DNA of 12,469 nucleotides from Bacteroidales bacterium UBA3388 (GTDB taxonomy: Bacteria > Bacteroidota > Bacteroidia > Bacteroidales > P3), in contig DEPQ01000066.1 in the NCBI GenBank assembly GCA_002358855.1, positions 1 to 12,469 on the forward strand. The letters are read 5' to 3'. Below are positions 1 through 8,193 of this stretch, piece after piece (positions within the stretch are counted from its first letter, which is position 1; each line of letters starts with the position of its first letter). The notes beneath the pieces were generated by a model, which did not search any database, was not told the DNA's origin, and saw only the letters and a program-made list of their open reading frames with translations. A program made the position numbers and the translations under genes.

Positions 1-519
1 CAAAACCCAATTGAACAAGAAGGTACATATCCATTACCAGAGGCTCAAATGGATAGATTTATGATGAAAGTAGTTATAAATTATCCTAACAGGGAAGAAG
101 AAAAGGAAATTCTTAGAACTCAAATTGCGGCGAAAAAAACAGCAATAACACCAATTGTTTCAATTAAAGACATAATTAGAGCAAGAGAAATAGTAAAAGA
201 AGTTTATTTAGATGCTAAAATCGAAAATTATATCACAGACATAGTTTTTGCAACACGTTATCCAGAAGAATATGGTTTAGGAAAATTGAAATCTTTAATC
301 AATTATGGAGCTTCACCGCGTGCAACAATCAATTTAGCCTTAGCATCAAGAGCCTTAGCATTTGTAAGAAGAAGAGGATACGTAATACCAGAAGATGTAA
401 GAAGCATTTGCTTAGATGTAATGCGTCATAGAGTAGGACTAACCTACGAAGCAGAGGCAGAAAACATTAAATCGGAAGATATAGTTACAGAAATTATAAA
501 CAGAATAGACGTTCCGTAG
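1..519 (+). CDS. moxR: MoxR-family AAA+ ATPase, C-terminal part (5' truncated by window)
   Basis: The reading frame is open from base 1, so the first ATG (base 49) is an internal Met and the true start lies left of the window. The 172 visible codons begin QNPIEQEGTYPLPEAQ, a MoxR signature around sensor 1. MDRF follows (fragment residues 17-20), whose Arg19 is the likely arginine finger. GASPRA with Arg107 is the sensor-2 motif of the helical lid. Walker A and B are off the edge. MoxR ATPases are cytoplasmic hexameric chaperone-like enzymes that work with VWA-domain partners. The neighbouring DUF58 and Bat VWA genes fit that partnership. The stop is TAG, and the next gene starts 6 bp later in what looks like a single operon. 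Family assignment is firm; the client and the physiological role are inferred from the family. Confidence 0.96.
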   Translation, partial: QNPIEQEGTYPLPEAQMDRFMMKVVINYPNREEEKEILRTQIAAKKTAITPIVSIKDIIRAREIVKEVYLDAKIENYITDIVFATRYPEEYGLGKLKSLINYGASPRATINLALASRALAFVRRRGYVIPEDVRSICLDVMRHRVGLTYEAEAENIKSEDIVTEIINRIDVP

Positions 520-525
520 AAATAT

Positions 526-1395
526 ATGTCCACCGAAGAAATCTTAAAAAAAGTTCACAGAATAGAAATTAGAGCAAGACGTTTGTCGCAAGAAGTATTT
601 GCGGGACAATATCATAGTGCCTTTAAAGGAAAGGGTATGACATTTAGCGAAGTAAGAGAATATGCTTACGGAGACGAAATAAGAAATATAGATTGGAACG
701 TAACAGCAAGAAATAACAAGCCCTTTGTAAAAGTTTACGAAGAAGAAAGAGAATTGACCGTAATGTTACTGATAGATGTTAGTGGCTCGACCTTTTTTGG
801 TACAGAACAATCTTTGAAATCTGAAATAATAACTGAAATAGCCGCTGTATTATCGTTCTCAGCCATTAACAATAATGACAAAGTTGGTGTAATATTATTC
901 TCGGACAAAGTAGAGAAATATATTCCGCCTAAAAAAGGCGTTTCACACATATTAACAATTATTAGAGAATTACTTTTGTTTCGTAAAAACGAAGGAGGTA
1001 CAAACTTTTCCTTACCATTAGTGTTCTTAAGCAATGTAATCAAAAAGCGAGCAAGTTGTTTTATGATTACAGACTGCTTTGGAAAATTTGACGACAGTCT
1101 ACAAATAGCAGCAAAGCGTCATGACCTAACAGCAATATTTGTAAACGACAGACGAGAGTTTGAAATGCCAAACATAGGCTTGGTACAATTTGAAGATGCT
1201 GAAACAAAACAACTACAATGGATAGACACGTCAGATAGGATTACAAGAGAAAATTTTGCGAAACAAAGATATGAACTACAAAACGAGAACTTGACAAAAT
1301 TTACTAAGTATGGTATTGACAGTGTTCAAATATTGGCTTCGGAGGATTACATAAAATCATTGATAAAATTGTTTTCAAAAAGAGGGAAAGCATAA
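526..1395 (+). CDS. DUF58 domain protein with VWA-type MIDAS (MoxR partner)
   Basis: The protein has 289 residues, no signal peptide and no clear membrane segment, so it is predicted cytoplasmic. The DUF58 core is visible as SEVREYAYGDEIRNIDWNV followed by FVKVYEEERE (about residues 40-76). A VWA-like fold follows with a complete metal-ion-dependent adhesion site: D84-x-S86-x-S88 in IDVSGS, Thr159 in EGGTNF, and Asp183 in MITDCF. DUF58 proteins are encoded directly after moxR in many bacteria and are presumed adaptors or substrates of the ATPase. It lies 6 bp after moxR, and the next gene follows after 1 bp, so translational coupling is likely. The intact metal site suggests a functional binding module. 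The ligand cannot be read from the sequence. Confidence 0.95.
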   Translation: MSTEEILKKVHRIEIRARRLSQEVFAGQYHSAFKGKGMTFSEVREYAYGDEIRNIDWNVTARNNKPFVKVYEEERELTVMLLIDVSGSTFFGTEQSLKSEIITEIAAVLSFSAINNNDKVGVILFSDKVEKYIPPKKGVSHILTIIRELLLFRKNEGGTNFSLPLVFLSNVIKKRASCFMITDCFGKFDDSLQIAAKRHDLTAIFVNDRREFEMPNIGLVQFEDAETKQLQWIDTSDRITRENFAKQRYELQNENLTKFTKYGIDSVQILASEDYIKSLIKLFSKRGKA

Positions 1396-1396
1396 A

Positions 1397-2347
1397 ATGA
1401 AAATTAAAAACATAGTATTTCTTATTTTATTTATCATTACCAATTGGGTTTTTGTTCAAGCACAAACGATAAAAGGAGTTGCCGATAAAAAATCCTATAA
1501 TATTGGTGATAGAATAGAGTTTTCGTTTAAAGTTCCTTTTAATTCAAAAGAGCAACAAACTCTATTGATAGGAAAAAATAACACAGATAGTTTAGAATTA
1601 CAAACAACTATCATAGATACTGTTAAAGAAAACAACAAGAACTTCTTGCTTTACAAACAATATTACACAAGTTTTATTAGTGGAGAAAGAAGTTTAGGAG
1701 AAGGAGTGCAGATAAAATTAGGTAATACTAACGATAAAATACTTGAAGTATCACCAACTCAAATTGAAATTTTGCAATATCCTATTGACACAAACAAAAT
1801 AGAAATTAAAGATATAAAACCTGTTTTAGAAGAGAAGTTTACCTTTAAAGAAATCCTACCTATAATATATGTATTGTTAGCTATTATAGTAATAGGTGTA
1901 GGAGTTTACTTCCTTATGTGGTATATGAAGAAAAGAAAACAAAATATCACAACACCAGAAATTGTAAAAGAAGAACCTAAAATACCACCTCACATAAAAG
2001 CATTGCAGTCTTTGGAAGACTTATCAAAGAAAAGACTAAGCGAACAAAGTCTTCAAAAACAATATTATACTGAATTAACAGAAATTATTTGGGTTTACTT
2101 AGAAGAAAGATTTGGAATATTTGCCTCAGAAATGACAAGTTCTGAAATTCTCTCTCAGGTAAAAATAACTAATAGCATTTCACAAAACAATTACACTCTA
2201 TTAGAAAATTTATTCACTACGTCAGATTTAGTGAAATTTGCAAAATATGAAACAAATCAAATGATAGACAAAAACTCTTTCTCAAATGCGAAAGAATTTG
2301 TTATAAACACAAAAGAAGAAATAGAACAAAATGAATCTGATAAATAA
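1397..2347 (+). CDS. Bat-operon single-pass membrane protein, BatD-C-terminus-like
   Basis: A 316-residue protein with no accepted gene name known to me. It has a signal peptide (residues 1-22, ending VQA before Gln23), a beta-rich periplasmic domain to about residue 150, one membrane segment (about 155-175, then KKRK), and a helical cytoplasmic tail. The tail carries IIWVYLEERFGI, which closely resembles ALWNYLSDKFKI in the cytoplasmic part of BatD further down the operon. Both are followed by a hydrophobic helix ending LVKFAKYE or YVRFSQ. It therefore looks like a smaller relative of BatD. Genes of this layout commonly sit between the DUF58 gene and batA in Bacteroidota. It starts 1 bp after the DUF58 stop and its last 17 bp overlap the batA start. 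The likely role is a structural subunit or membrane anchor of the Bat complex, which is inference. Confidence 0.9.
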   Translation: MKIKNIVFLILFIITNWVFVQAQTIKGVADKKSYNIGDRIEFSFKVPFNSKEQQTLLIGKNNTDSLELQTTIIDTVKENNKNFLLYKQYYTSFISGERSLGEGVQIKLGNTNDKILEVSPTQIEILQYPIDTNKIEIKDIKPVLEEKFTFKEILPIIYVLLAIIVIGVGVYFLMWYMKKRKQNITTPEIVKEEPKIPPHIKALQSLEDLSKKRLSEQSLQKQYYTELTEIIWVYLEERFGIFASEMTSSEILSQVKITNSISQNNYTLLENLFTTSDLVKFAKYETNQMIDKNSFSNAKEFVINTKEEIEQNESDK

Positions 2348-3332
2348 CATAAGTTTTCAATATCCATATTTGCTTTTACTTTTATTGTTATTGCCTTTGA
2401 TGTTTCTATATCAAAGATATTACGATAAAAGAAAGGCAACAACAATTGTTTATTCTGATATATCACAATTTTCAAATGCAAGAAAAACCTTTAAATTGCG
2501 AATAAGAAAATTGCCAGATTATCTAAGAATGTTGGCGGTAGCCTTACTTATAATAGCGATAGCAAGACCTCAATTAAGTTCTTCAACCGATGAAAAAAGC
2601 ATTGAAGGAATTGATATAGTTTTAGCATTAGACGTTTCTACTTCAATGTTAGCAGAAGACTTTAAACCCAATAGATTAGAGTCAGCAAAAAAAGTAGCAA
2701 AAGAGTTTATCGAAAACAGGAAAAGTGATAATATTGGAATAGTTGTTTTTGCAGGAGAAGCATATACTAAATGCCCTTCAACAATTGACCATAAAGTTTT
2801 GCTGGATTTGCTTTCTACAACAGAAAGTGGGCAAATTGATGATGGTACAGCAATAGGGGACGGGTTAGCAACAGCAATAAACAGAGTCAAAGACACAAAA
2901 ACAAAAAGCAAAGTAATCATTTTGATAACAGACGGAGTGAATAATATGGGTGCAATTGACCCAATCACAGCCGCAAGCATAGCAAAAGAATACAATATTA
3001 GGATTTACACAATCGGAATAGGTAAAAAAGGGCATGCACCCTATCCTTACTACACACCTTTTGGTAAACAATATCAAAATGTTGAAGTAAAAATTGATGA
3101 AGAGTTGTTAAAAGAAGTTGCAACCACAACAGGCGGACAATATTTCCGCTCTACAAAAAACTCTTCCTTAGAAGAAATTTTCAAAGAGATTGACAAAATG
3201 GAGAAAACCAAAATAGATGTTTCTTTATACAAACATACAAAAGACGTAGGTGGCAATTTTATTTTGGCGGTCTTGATAATATTAGTTTTAGAAATGCTTT
3301 TACGCAAAACATATTTAAGAACAAATCCGTAA
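2331..3332 (+). CDS. batA: BatA, membrane-anchored VWA protein
   Basis: The 333-residue inner-membrane protein has two N-terminal hydrophobic segments (about 13-27, with eight consecutive Leu, and 64-78, ending ARPQ), a VWA domain (about 93-295), and a C-terminal membrane segment (about 309-324). The metal site is complete: D101-x-S103-x-S105 in LDVSTSMLAEDF, Thr173 in DGTAIGDG, and Asp201 in LITDGVNN. ARPQ before the VWA domain and the MLAEDFKPNR stretch are typical of BatA/BatB. The start overlaps the upstream gene by 17 bp and batB follows after 4 bp. The two VWA proteins are thought to form a metal-dependent heteromeric complex in the periplasm. The family is linked with aerotolerance in Bacteroides; the molecular role is unproven. 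Confidence 0.95.
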   Translation: MNLINNISFQYPYLLLLLLLLPLMFLYQRYYDKRKATTIVYSDISQFSNARKTFKLRIRKLPDYLRMLAVALLIIAIARPQLSSSTDEKSIEGIDIVLALDVSTSMLAEDFKPNRLESAKKVAKEFIENRKSDNIGIVVFAGEAYTKCPSTIDHKVLLDLLSTTESGQIDDGTAIGDGLATAINRVKDTKTKSKVIILITDGVNNMGAIDPITAASIAKEYNIRIYTIGIGKKGHAPYPYYTPFGKQYQNVEVKIDEELLKEVATTTGGQYFRSTKNSSLEEIFKEIDKMEKTKIDVSLYKHTKDVGGNFILAVLIILVLEMLLRKTYLRTNP

Positions 3333-3336
3333 TACA

Positions 3337-4374
3337 ATGATACGTTTAGAAAACCCTCAGTTTTTATATTTATGGATATTGATTCCGCTATTTTATTTAT
3401 TACACTATTTCTATATTAAATCTAAAAAAAAGAAACTTAAACAATTTGCGGAAGAAAAAACACAACAAACAATTATTCCAGAACTTTCAATAGGAAAGCA
3501 ATACTTAAAGTTTACTCTATGGAACTTAGCATTGTTTTTCCTAATTATTGCATTAGCAAATCCACAAAAAGGAACATCGATAGAAAAGAAAGAACGCACA
3601 GGTACAGACCTTATGGTGTGTTTAGATGTCTCTAATAGTATGTTGGCAGAGGACTTAAAACCAAACAGAATCAGTCGTGCAAAACAATCTTTGACACAAT
3701 TGATAAACCAATTAGAAGGAGACAGAATCGGAATCGTTGTTTTCGCAGGCACAAGTATTGTTCACCTCCCAATAACCTCTGACTATACTGCTGCAAAGAC
3801 CTTTATAGAAGTTATAGACACTAAATTGATAGAAACACAAGGTACTGCAATAGCAGAAAGTTTAGAAAAAGCATACTCTGCCTTTGAAAATCAAGATGAG
3901 ACTAAACGATCAAGAAGCATTATTCTTATTTCTGATGGAGAAGACAATGAAGAAGGAGTTTTAGAGGCTACAAAAGAAATAGCCAAAGAAGGAGTTGTAG
4001 TAAATACTATTGGATTAGGACAAACAGAAGGTACACCTATTCCTATTTATGCTAAAAATGGCAGAAGTGAATACAAGAGAGATGGAAACGGAAATATCGT
4101 TTTGACAAAATTAAATGAAACGTTGTTAAAGGATATAGCCAAAGAAGGGCATGGAGTTTACATTAGAGCAAATAACACTTCAATAGGTTTGGATAATGTC
4201 TTGGCTCGCATAAACAAAATGGATAAAAACGAATACGAAGCAGTCGCTTATAAAAATTATGATAGCAAATTCTATATTTTTGCTATTATTTCGTTAATCT
4301 TTTTGTTGTTAGAATGGATTATTTTTGAGAAAAAGAACAAATACATCAATAGAAAACTATTTTTTGGAAAGTAA
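3337..4374 (+). CDS. batB: BatB, membrane-anchored VWA protein
   Basis: The 345-residue paralogue of BatA has the same plan: N-terminal membrane segments at about 11-27 and 60-75 (ending ANPQKG), a VWA domain at about 88-300, and a C-terminal membrane segment at about 313-330 with a basic tail. Its metal site is also intact: D97-x-S99-x-S101 in LDVSNSMLAEDL, Thr170 in QGTAIAE, and Asp200 in LISDGEDNEEG. Order within the operon and the pairing with a downstream TPR gene support the batB rather than batA name. The divergence from BatA outside the metal site, despite adjacency, indicates an old duplication with distinct roles rather than a recent copy. The next gene starts 15 bp downstream, the largest gap inside the bat cluster. 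Confidence 0.95.
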   Translation: MIRLENPQFLYLWILIPLFYLLHYFYIKSKKKKLKQFAEEKTQQTIIPELSIGKQYLKFTLWNLALFFLIIALANPQKGTSIEKKERTGTDLMVCLDVSNSMLAEDLKPNRISRAKQSLTQLINQLEGDRIGIVVFAGTSIVHLPITSDYTAAKTFIEVIDTKLIETQGTAIAESLEKAYSAFENQDETKRSRSIILISDGEDNEEGVLEATKEIAKEGVVVNTIGLGQTEGTPIPIYAKNGRSEYKRDGNGNIVLTKLNETLLKDIAKEGHGVYIRANNTSIGLDNVLARINKMDKNEYEAVAYKNYDSKFYIFAIISLIFLLLEWIIFEKKNKYINRKLFFGK

Positions 4375-4389
4375 AATCAAACATTAATT

Positions 4390-5136
4390 ATGAATAAGAA
4401 TTTTTTATTTTTACTTTTTACGATAATATTCTTTGCATCTTGCGATAAGGAGAAAAGAAATCTTAGAAGCGGAAACGATTTCTATCAAGAAAAAGAATAC
4501 CTGAAAGCAGAAGAAGAATATCGTAAAGCCTTAGTAGCCGATAGCAATTATTTAAAAGGACAATATAATTTAGCAAACGCAAGCTACAAACAACAAAATC
4601 AAGAAAAACTTCAAACAGCATTAAAATATTATGAACAATATCTAAAATCCAATTCTTATAATGATACACTCAACAATGCAAACGCCACATATAATAGAGG
4701 AAATGTAAATTTCCAACTATTCAATACTGATACTTCTGCTGAATCTTCTTCAAAAATTCAATTTTTACAAAAAGCCTTTGAAGACTACAAGCAAACTCTT
4801 AGACTAAATCCACAAGATAGTGCAGCGAAGTACAATTTAGCATTAACACAATACTTATTGAACAAATTACAAGACCAAAATCAAAATCAGCAAAATCAAC
4901 AACAGCAAGAACAACAAGAGCAACAACAACAGCAAAACCAACAAAACTCTCAGGAAAAGAAAGACCAAGAACAGAAAAAGGATAATCCACCGCCACAACC
5001 TCAAAGAATGAAAGACAAGAAAGATACAGAAAGAATGTTGGAAGCTTTGAAAAATAACGAGAAAAATACGTTAGAAAAAGTTAAAAAGAAAGAAGAACAA
5101 CAAGTTCAAAAAAGATATATTGAAAAAGATTGGTAA
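4390..5136 (+). CDS. batC: BatC, TPR lipoprotein with Gln-rich tail
   Basis: A 248-residue protein whose N-terminus is a lipoprotein-type signal with FAS-Cys18 as a plausible lipobox. TPR-like helical pairs follow, at about residues 27-70 (GNDFYQEKEYLKAEEEYRKA) and 98-158 (AFEDYKQTLRLNPQDSAAKYNLALTQYLL). Residues 161-187 are almost pure Gln/Asn/Glu (CAA-rich DNA at about 4870-4945), then a Lys/Glu-rich stretch leads to a C-terminus ending EKDW. A DTERMLEALKNNEKNTLEKV helix precedes that end and is typical of BatC. TPRs are protein-docking modules, and in the operon this protein would bridge the membrane VWA subunits and BatD. The Gln tract is low complexity and may vary in length between strains. 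The batD start follows 3 bp after its stop. Confidence 0.93.
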   Translation: MNKNFLFLLFTIIFFASCDKEKRNLRSGNDFYQEKEYLKAEEEYRKALVADSNYLKGQYNLANASYKQQNQEKLQTALKYYEQYLKSNSYNDTLNNANATYNRGNVNFQLFNTDTSAESSSKIQFLQKAFEDYKQTLRLNPQDSAAKYNLALTQYLLNKLQDQNQNQQNQQQQEQQEQQQQQNQQNSQEKKDQEQKKDNPPPQPQRMKDKKDTERMLEALKNNEKNTLEKVKKKEEQQVQKRYIEKDW

Positions 5137-5139
5137 AAA

Positions 5140-7743
5140 ATGAAAAAACAGATAACATTATTTATTTTTGCTTTAATATCTTGCTTTACACTTTTTTCAC
5201 AAGAAATAGAATTTACTATTCAAGTACCAAAAGTTGTAGGAAAAGGCGAGCGATTTAAAGTGAGTTTTGTTGTAAACGATGATAAACCAAAAAATTTCAT
5301 CGCGCCAACGTTTCAAGACGTTAATATATTGAGTGGACCAAATGTGATGCGAAGTTCATCTGTTAGCATCATCAACGGAAAACGAGAAAGTAACACTACT
5401 ACAACTTATACTTATTTCCTTCAAAGCCTAAATACAGGAACAATAACGATACCTCCTGCAAAGGTAACAGTAAAAGACAGAACTTATTACACAAAAGCGG
5501 TAAATGTAAAGGTGGAAAATAATCCGAGTATGCAGACTCGTGCAAAGAATGACCCGAATTATGATCCATATAAACACGCTCAACAACCGCAAGTAAAGCA
5601 AGTAGATGAAAATGCAGTTTTTGTTAGAGCTATTCCAAACAAAACAAAAGTTGCATTAGGAGAAGAAATCATTATTTCTTATAAAATTTATACACTTGTT
5701 CCTATTTCGGAATATCAAGTTGATAAATTTCCAACCTCACAAGGCTTTTGGGTAGAGGAATTGGATAATCAAACAACACCATCGCTTGAAAGAGAAATTA
5801 TAAACGGCAAAGCATATCAAGTAGCCACTCTTCGACAAGTTTTAGTCTATCCTCAAAAAACAGGAAAACTTAAAATTGCACCAATGGGATTGGAAGTCCT
5901 TGCTCATATTCAAACAGGTACTCAAAGAAGTCAAAGACAATCGACAGGAGATCCTTTCTTTGATGCGTTTTTCAACGATCCATTCTTTTCAAGAGTAACC
6001 CCTGTATTTGAAACTGTAAATAAAAAATTAAAAACCAACTCATTAGAAATAGATGTTGAGCCATTGCCAACAACCGATAAAGAATTTTCTGGAGCAGTTG
6101 GGCAATTTACAATAGAGTCTAAAATAGATACAACTCAATGTAAAACAAACGAAGCGATAACTCTTCAATATACAATAAAAGGTCAAGGAAATCTGACATT
6201 GATTGATGGTCTGCAACTTCAAATACCTGATGAATTTGAAGTGTTTGACCCAAAAATTTCAGACAATATTTCAAAAACTTCAGCAGGTCAAAGGGGTGAA
6301 AGAACATTTCAGTATGTAATTATTCCAAGAGTTGAAGGTAATTTCAAGATTCCTTCATTGGAGTTTACATACTTTAATACAGAAACAAAAAATTACGAAG
6401 TCCTTTCAACACAAGACTATTCTCTAACAATAACTAAAGGAAATAATAGTAATGAATTAGTGGAGCAACTTACCGAAAGAGAGAAATACAAAAATATGGA
6501 TATAGTTGATACTCCACAAAAGCATAATTCCAATTTTATTTTAGCCAAACCTTTTCATAGTATTTGGTTTTATTCTTTGATTGCACTCATCTTTTTCTTG
6601 TTGTTTTTAATGATAAAACTTACAAAAACGCAAATAGAAAAGAATAAAGACGTTGTGGCAATCAGATTAAAGAAAGCAAATAAAGTTGCACTAAAACGTT
6701 TAAAGCAAGCAAAGATATATCTTGATACAAATCAAGCCGCAGAGTTTGAAACAGAGATCGGACAAGCCTTATGGAACTATTTGTCTGATAAGTTCAAGAT
6801 TTCACGCTACGATTTAAACTTAGAAAACATCAAAACGCAACTTCAAAAGAGCGAATTAAACGAAGAATTATTGGAAAAAACTCTTTCTGTTTTGGAAAAG
6901 TGCGAATATGTGCGTTTTTCTCAAAATAAAGGAGTGGAACTTTACAATGAACTCTTCTCATTGACCGAAAACGTAATCACAGAAATAGAAAACCAAATGT
7001 TATTGATTAAGAAGCAAAAACGAAACACTAAAAAAACTTTTTTATTGACTGTTTTAATTATTTTTTCGACTACTTTATTTGCACAAACGAGCGTTTTAGA
7101 GCAAGCAAACAAAGCCTATCAACAACAAGACTATGAAAAAGCTCTTCAACTCTACAAACAAGTAGAGAAAAATGAAGTCTCAGCAGAGCTTTACAACAAT
7201 ATAGCAAACACATACTTTCGTTTAAGCGATTATGTTAATAGTACGCTATATTATGAAAAAGCTTTGAAATTTTCTCCTCGCAACAAAATTTATCAAACCA
7301 ATAACAAAATATCTAAAACTCGTTTGATGGGAGATGTTTACAAGATTCCAGATTTCTTTTTGATTCGTTGGGCAAAAAATATCTACAATCTATTCTCTCC
7401 AATGACTTGGGCTATATTGACTATTGTGCTACTTATTGCTTCTGCACTTTTGTTTTTTATTTATTATTTTAGTTTTGATAAAAAAGTTCTCTACTTTTAT
7501 TTAATGCTTTCTTGTTTTATTCTAACAATAGCCTCTTTCTCTTTTGGCTTAGCACGACAAAATGCAATAAACTCCCAAGATAACGCAATAGTTATTAAAC
7601 TGCCAGAGAAAAACGAAAGCAAAACAAAATTATTTAAGGGACAAAAAGTAGAAATTAAAGAAAGAAAATTAGAAAAAATAAGAATCCAAACAGAAGACGG
7701 TAAAGAAATTTGGATAGAAAAAGATATGGTTGCAATAATATAA
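5140..7743 (+). CDS. batD/batE: BatD-BatE fusion protein
   Basis: This 867-residue frame contains two normally separate Bat proteins. Residues 1-619 are BatD: signal peptide (cleavage after Ser20), a periplasmic beta-sandwich region with the BatD-type DPFFDAFFNDPFF stretch near 271-283, a membrane segment at 475-492, and a cytoplasmic helical domain containing ALWNYLSDKFKI and KCEYVRFSQ. Residues from Met620 onward are BatE: a basic leader and hydrophobic stretch (about 628-648, LFA then Gln649), TPR repeats (about 650-725), membrane segments at about 757-776 and 783-803, and a basic SH3-like C-terminal domain (about 815-867). No stop lies between the two parts. The topology works as one chain: the buried leader would return the BatE TPRs to the periplasm. 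Whether it stays one chain, is cleaved after Ala648, or is also translated from Met620 is open. Confidence 0.9.
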   Translation: MKKQITLFIFALISCFTLFSQEIEFTIQVPKVVGKGERFKVSFVVNDDKPKNFIAPTFQDVNILSGPNVMRSSSVSIINGKRESNTTTTYTYFLQSLNTGTITIPPAKVTVKDRTYYTKAVNVKVENNPSMQTRAKNDPNYDPYKHAQQPQVKQVDENAVFVRAIPNKTKVALGEEIIISYKIYTLVPISEYQVDKFPTSQGFWVEELDNQTTPSLEREIINGKAYQVATLRQVLVYPQKTGKLKIAPMGLEVLAHIQTGTQRSQRQSTGDPFFDAFFNDPFFSRVTPVFETVNKKLKTNSLEIDVEPLPTTDKEFSGAVGQFTIESKIDTTQCKTNEAITLQYTIKGQGNLTLIDGLQLQIPDEFEVFDPKISDNISKTSAGQRGERTFQYVIIPRVEGNFKIPSLEFTYFNTETKNYEVLSTQDYSLTITKGNNSNELVEQLTEREKYKNMDIVDTPQKHNSNFILAKPFHSIWFYSLIALIFFLLFLMIKLTKTQIEKNKDVVAIRLKKANKVALKRLKQAKIYLDTNQAAEFETEIGQALWNYLSDKFKISRYDLNLENIKTQLQKSELNEELLEKTLSVLEKCEYVRFSQNKGVELYNELFSLTENVITEIENQMLLIKKQKRNTKKTFLLTVLIIFSTTLFAQTSVLEQANKAYQQQDYEKALQLYKQVEKNEVSAELYNNIANTYFRLSDYVNSTLYYEKALKFSPRNKIYQTNNKISKTRLMGDVYKIPDFFLIRWAKNIYNLFSPMTWAILTIVLLIASALLFFIYYFSFDKKVLYFYLMLSCFILTIASFSFGLARQNAINSQDNAIVIKLPEKNESKTKLFKGQKVEIKERKLEKIRIQTEDGKEIWIEKDMVAII
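6997..7086 (+). other. Buried signal-peptide-like segment at BatD/BatE junction
   Basis: Met620 through Gln649 of the BatD-BatE frame reads like a complete export signal: Met, a KKQKR...KK basic region, a hydrophobic core of about 14 residues, and LFA-Gln at the end. It matches the signals at other starts in this window (VQA-Q, FS-Q, YS-Q, LSA-Q). It may mark the original batE start, act as an internal membrane helix, or be a signal-peptidase site. In the other two frames a TAG occurs at 6986-6988 and a TAA at 7008-7010, so a small indel would separate the genes. Confidence 0.65.
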
Positions 7744-7750
7744 AAACTCT

Positions 7751-8182
7751 ATGAAAGAAGACTGCGTTGAGCAAAAAGGAATTGTAATAAAAAAACAAGA
7801 AGACAAAGTAATAGTCAAAATAGAGCAAAAATCCACTTGCTCATCTTGTCACGCACGAGGAGCATGCACAAGTTTAGACAAAAAAGACAAGGAAATAGAA
7901 ATAAAAACCAAAGACACTCAAAATTATAACATAGGAGATGAGGTTATAATCACAATAAGCACAAAATTAGGAATGAAAGCGGTTTTTATAGCCTTTGTTC
8001 TACCCTTAATTTTACTTGTTATAGCCTTGTTTTTAAGCATAAAACTATTCTCTTTGACTCAATCCTTATCCGCACTTGTCTCTTTATTAGTAGTAGCAGC
8101 CTATTACTTTTTTTTATACAAACAAAACCTGTTTTTAAGCAAAGAATTTAATTTTTTAATCAAAGAAAAAATAACACAATAA
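7751..8182 (+). CDS. rseC: RseC/MucC-family (SoxR-reducing system) membrane protein
   Basis: A 143-residue protein with the RseC_MucC layout. A soluble N-terminal part carries the cysteines C5, C30, C33 and C39 (C-x2-C-x5-C in TCSSCHARGAC). It is followed by GDEVIITIS and two closely spaced membrane segments (about 76-97 and 104-123). The cysteine cluster suggests metal or redox binding. Family members act in envelope-stress signalling (RseC) or are grouped with the Rnf electron-transport complex that keeps SoxR reduced. In many Bacteroidota this gene precedes rnfB. Here no rnf gene follows; it is attached to the 3' end of the bat operon, 7 bp after the fusion gene, and 11 bp before the T9SS cargo gene. 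A redox link to the Bat system is suggested by position only. Confidence 0.88.
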   Translation: MKEDCVEQKGIVIKKQEDKVIVKIEQKSTCSSCHARGACTSLDKKDKEIEIKTKDTQNYNIGDEVIITISTKLGMKAVFIAFVLPLILLVIALFLSIKLFSLTQSLSALVSLLVVAAYYFFLYKQNLFLSKEFNFLIKEKITQ

Positions 8183-8193
8183 ACATTAACGAT

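Noticed and set aside
49..519. ATG at base 49 as the start of a short 156-residue gene
   Set aside because: The same frame is open to base 1 and encodes conserved MoxR sequence before this Met, so it is an internal residue of a truncated gene.
2257..3337. Several minus-strand open frames opposite batA and the upstream gene
   Set aside because: They have no recognisable domains, overlap well-supported genes completely, and are explained as shadows of the plus-strand coding sequence.
2331..4374. BatA and BatB as a recent tandem duplication
   Set aside because: Similarity is confined to the VWA core and overall plan; flanking and loop regions differ strongly, consistent with an old family split.
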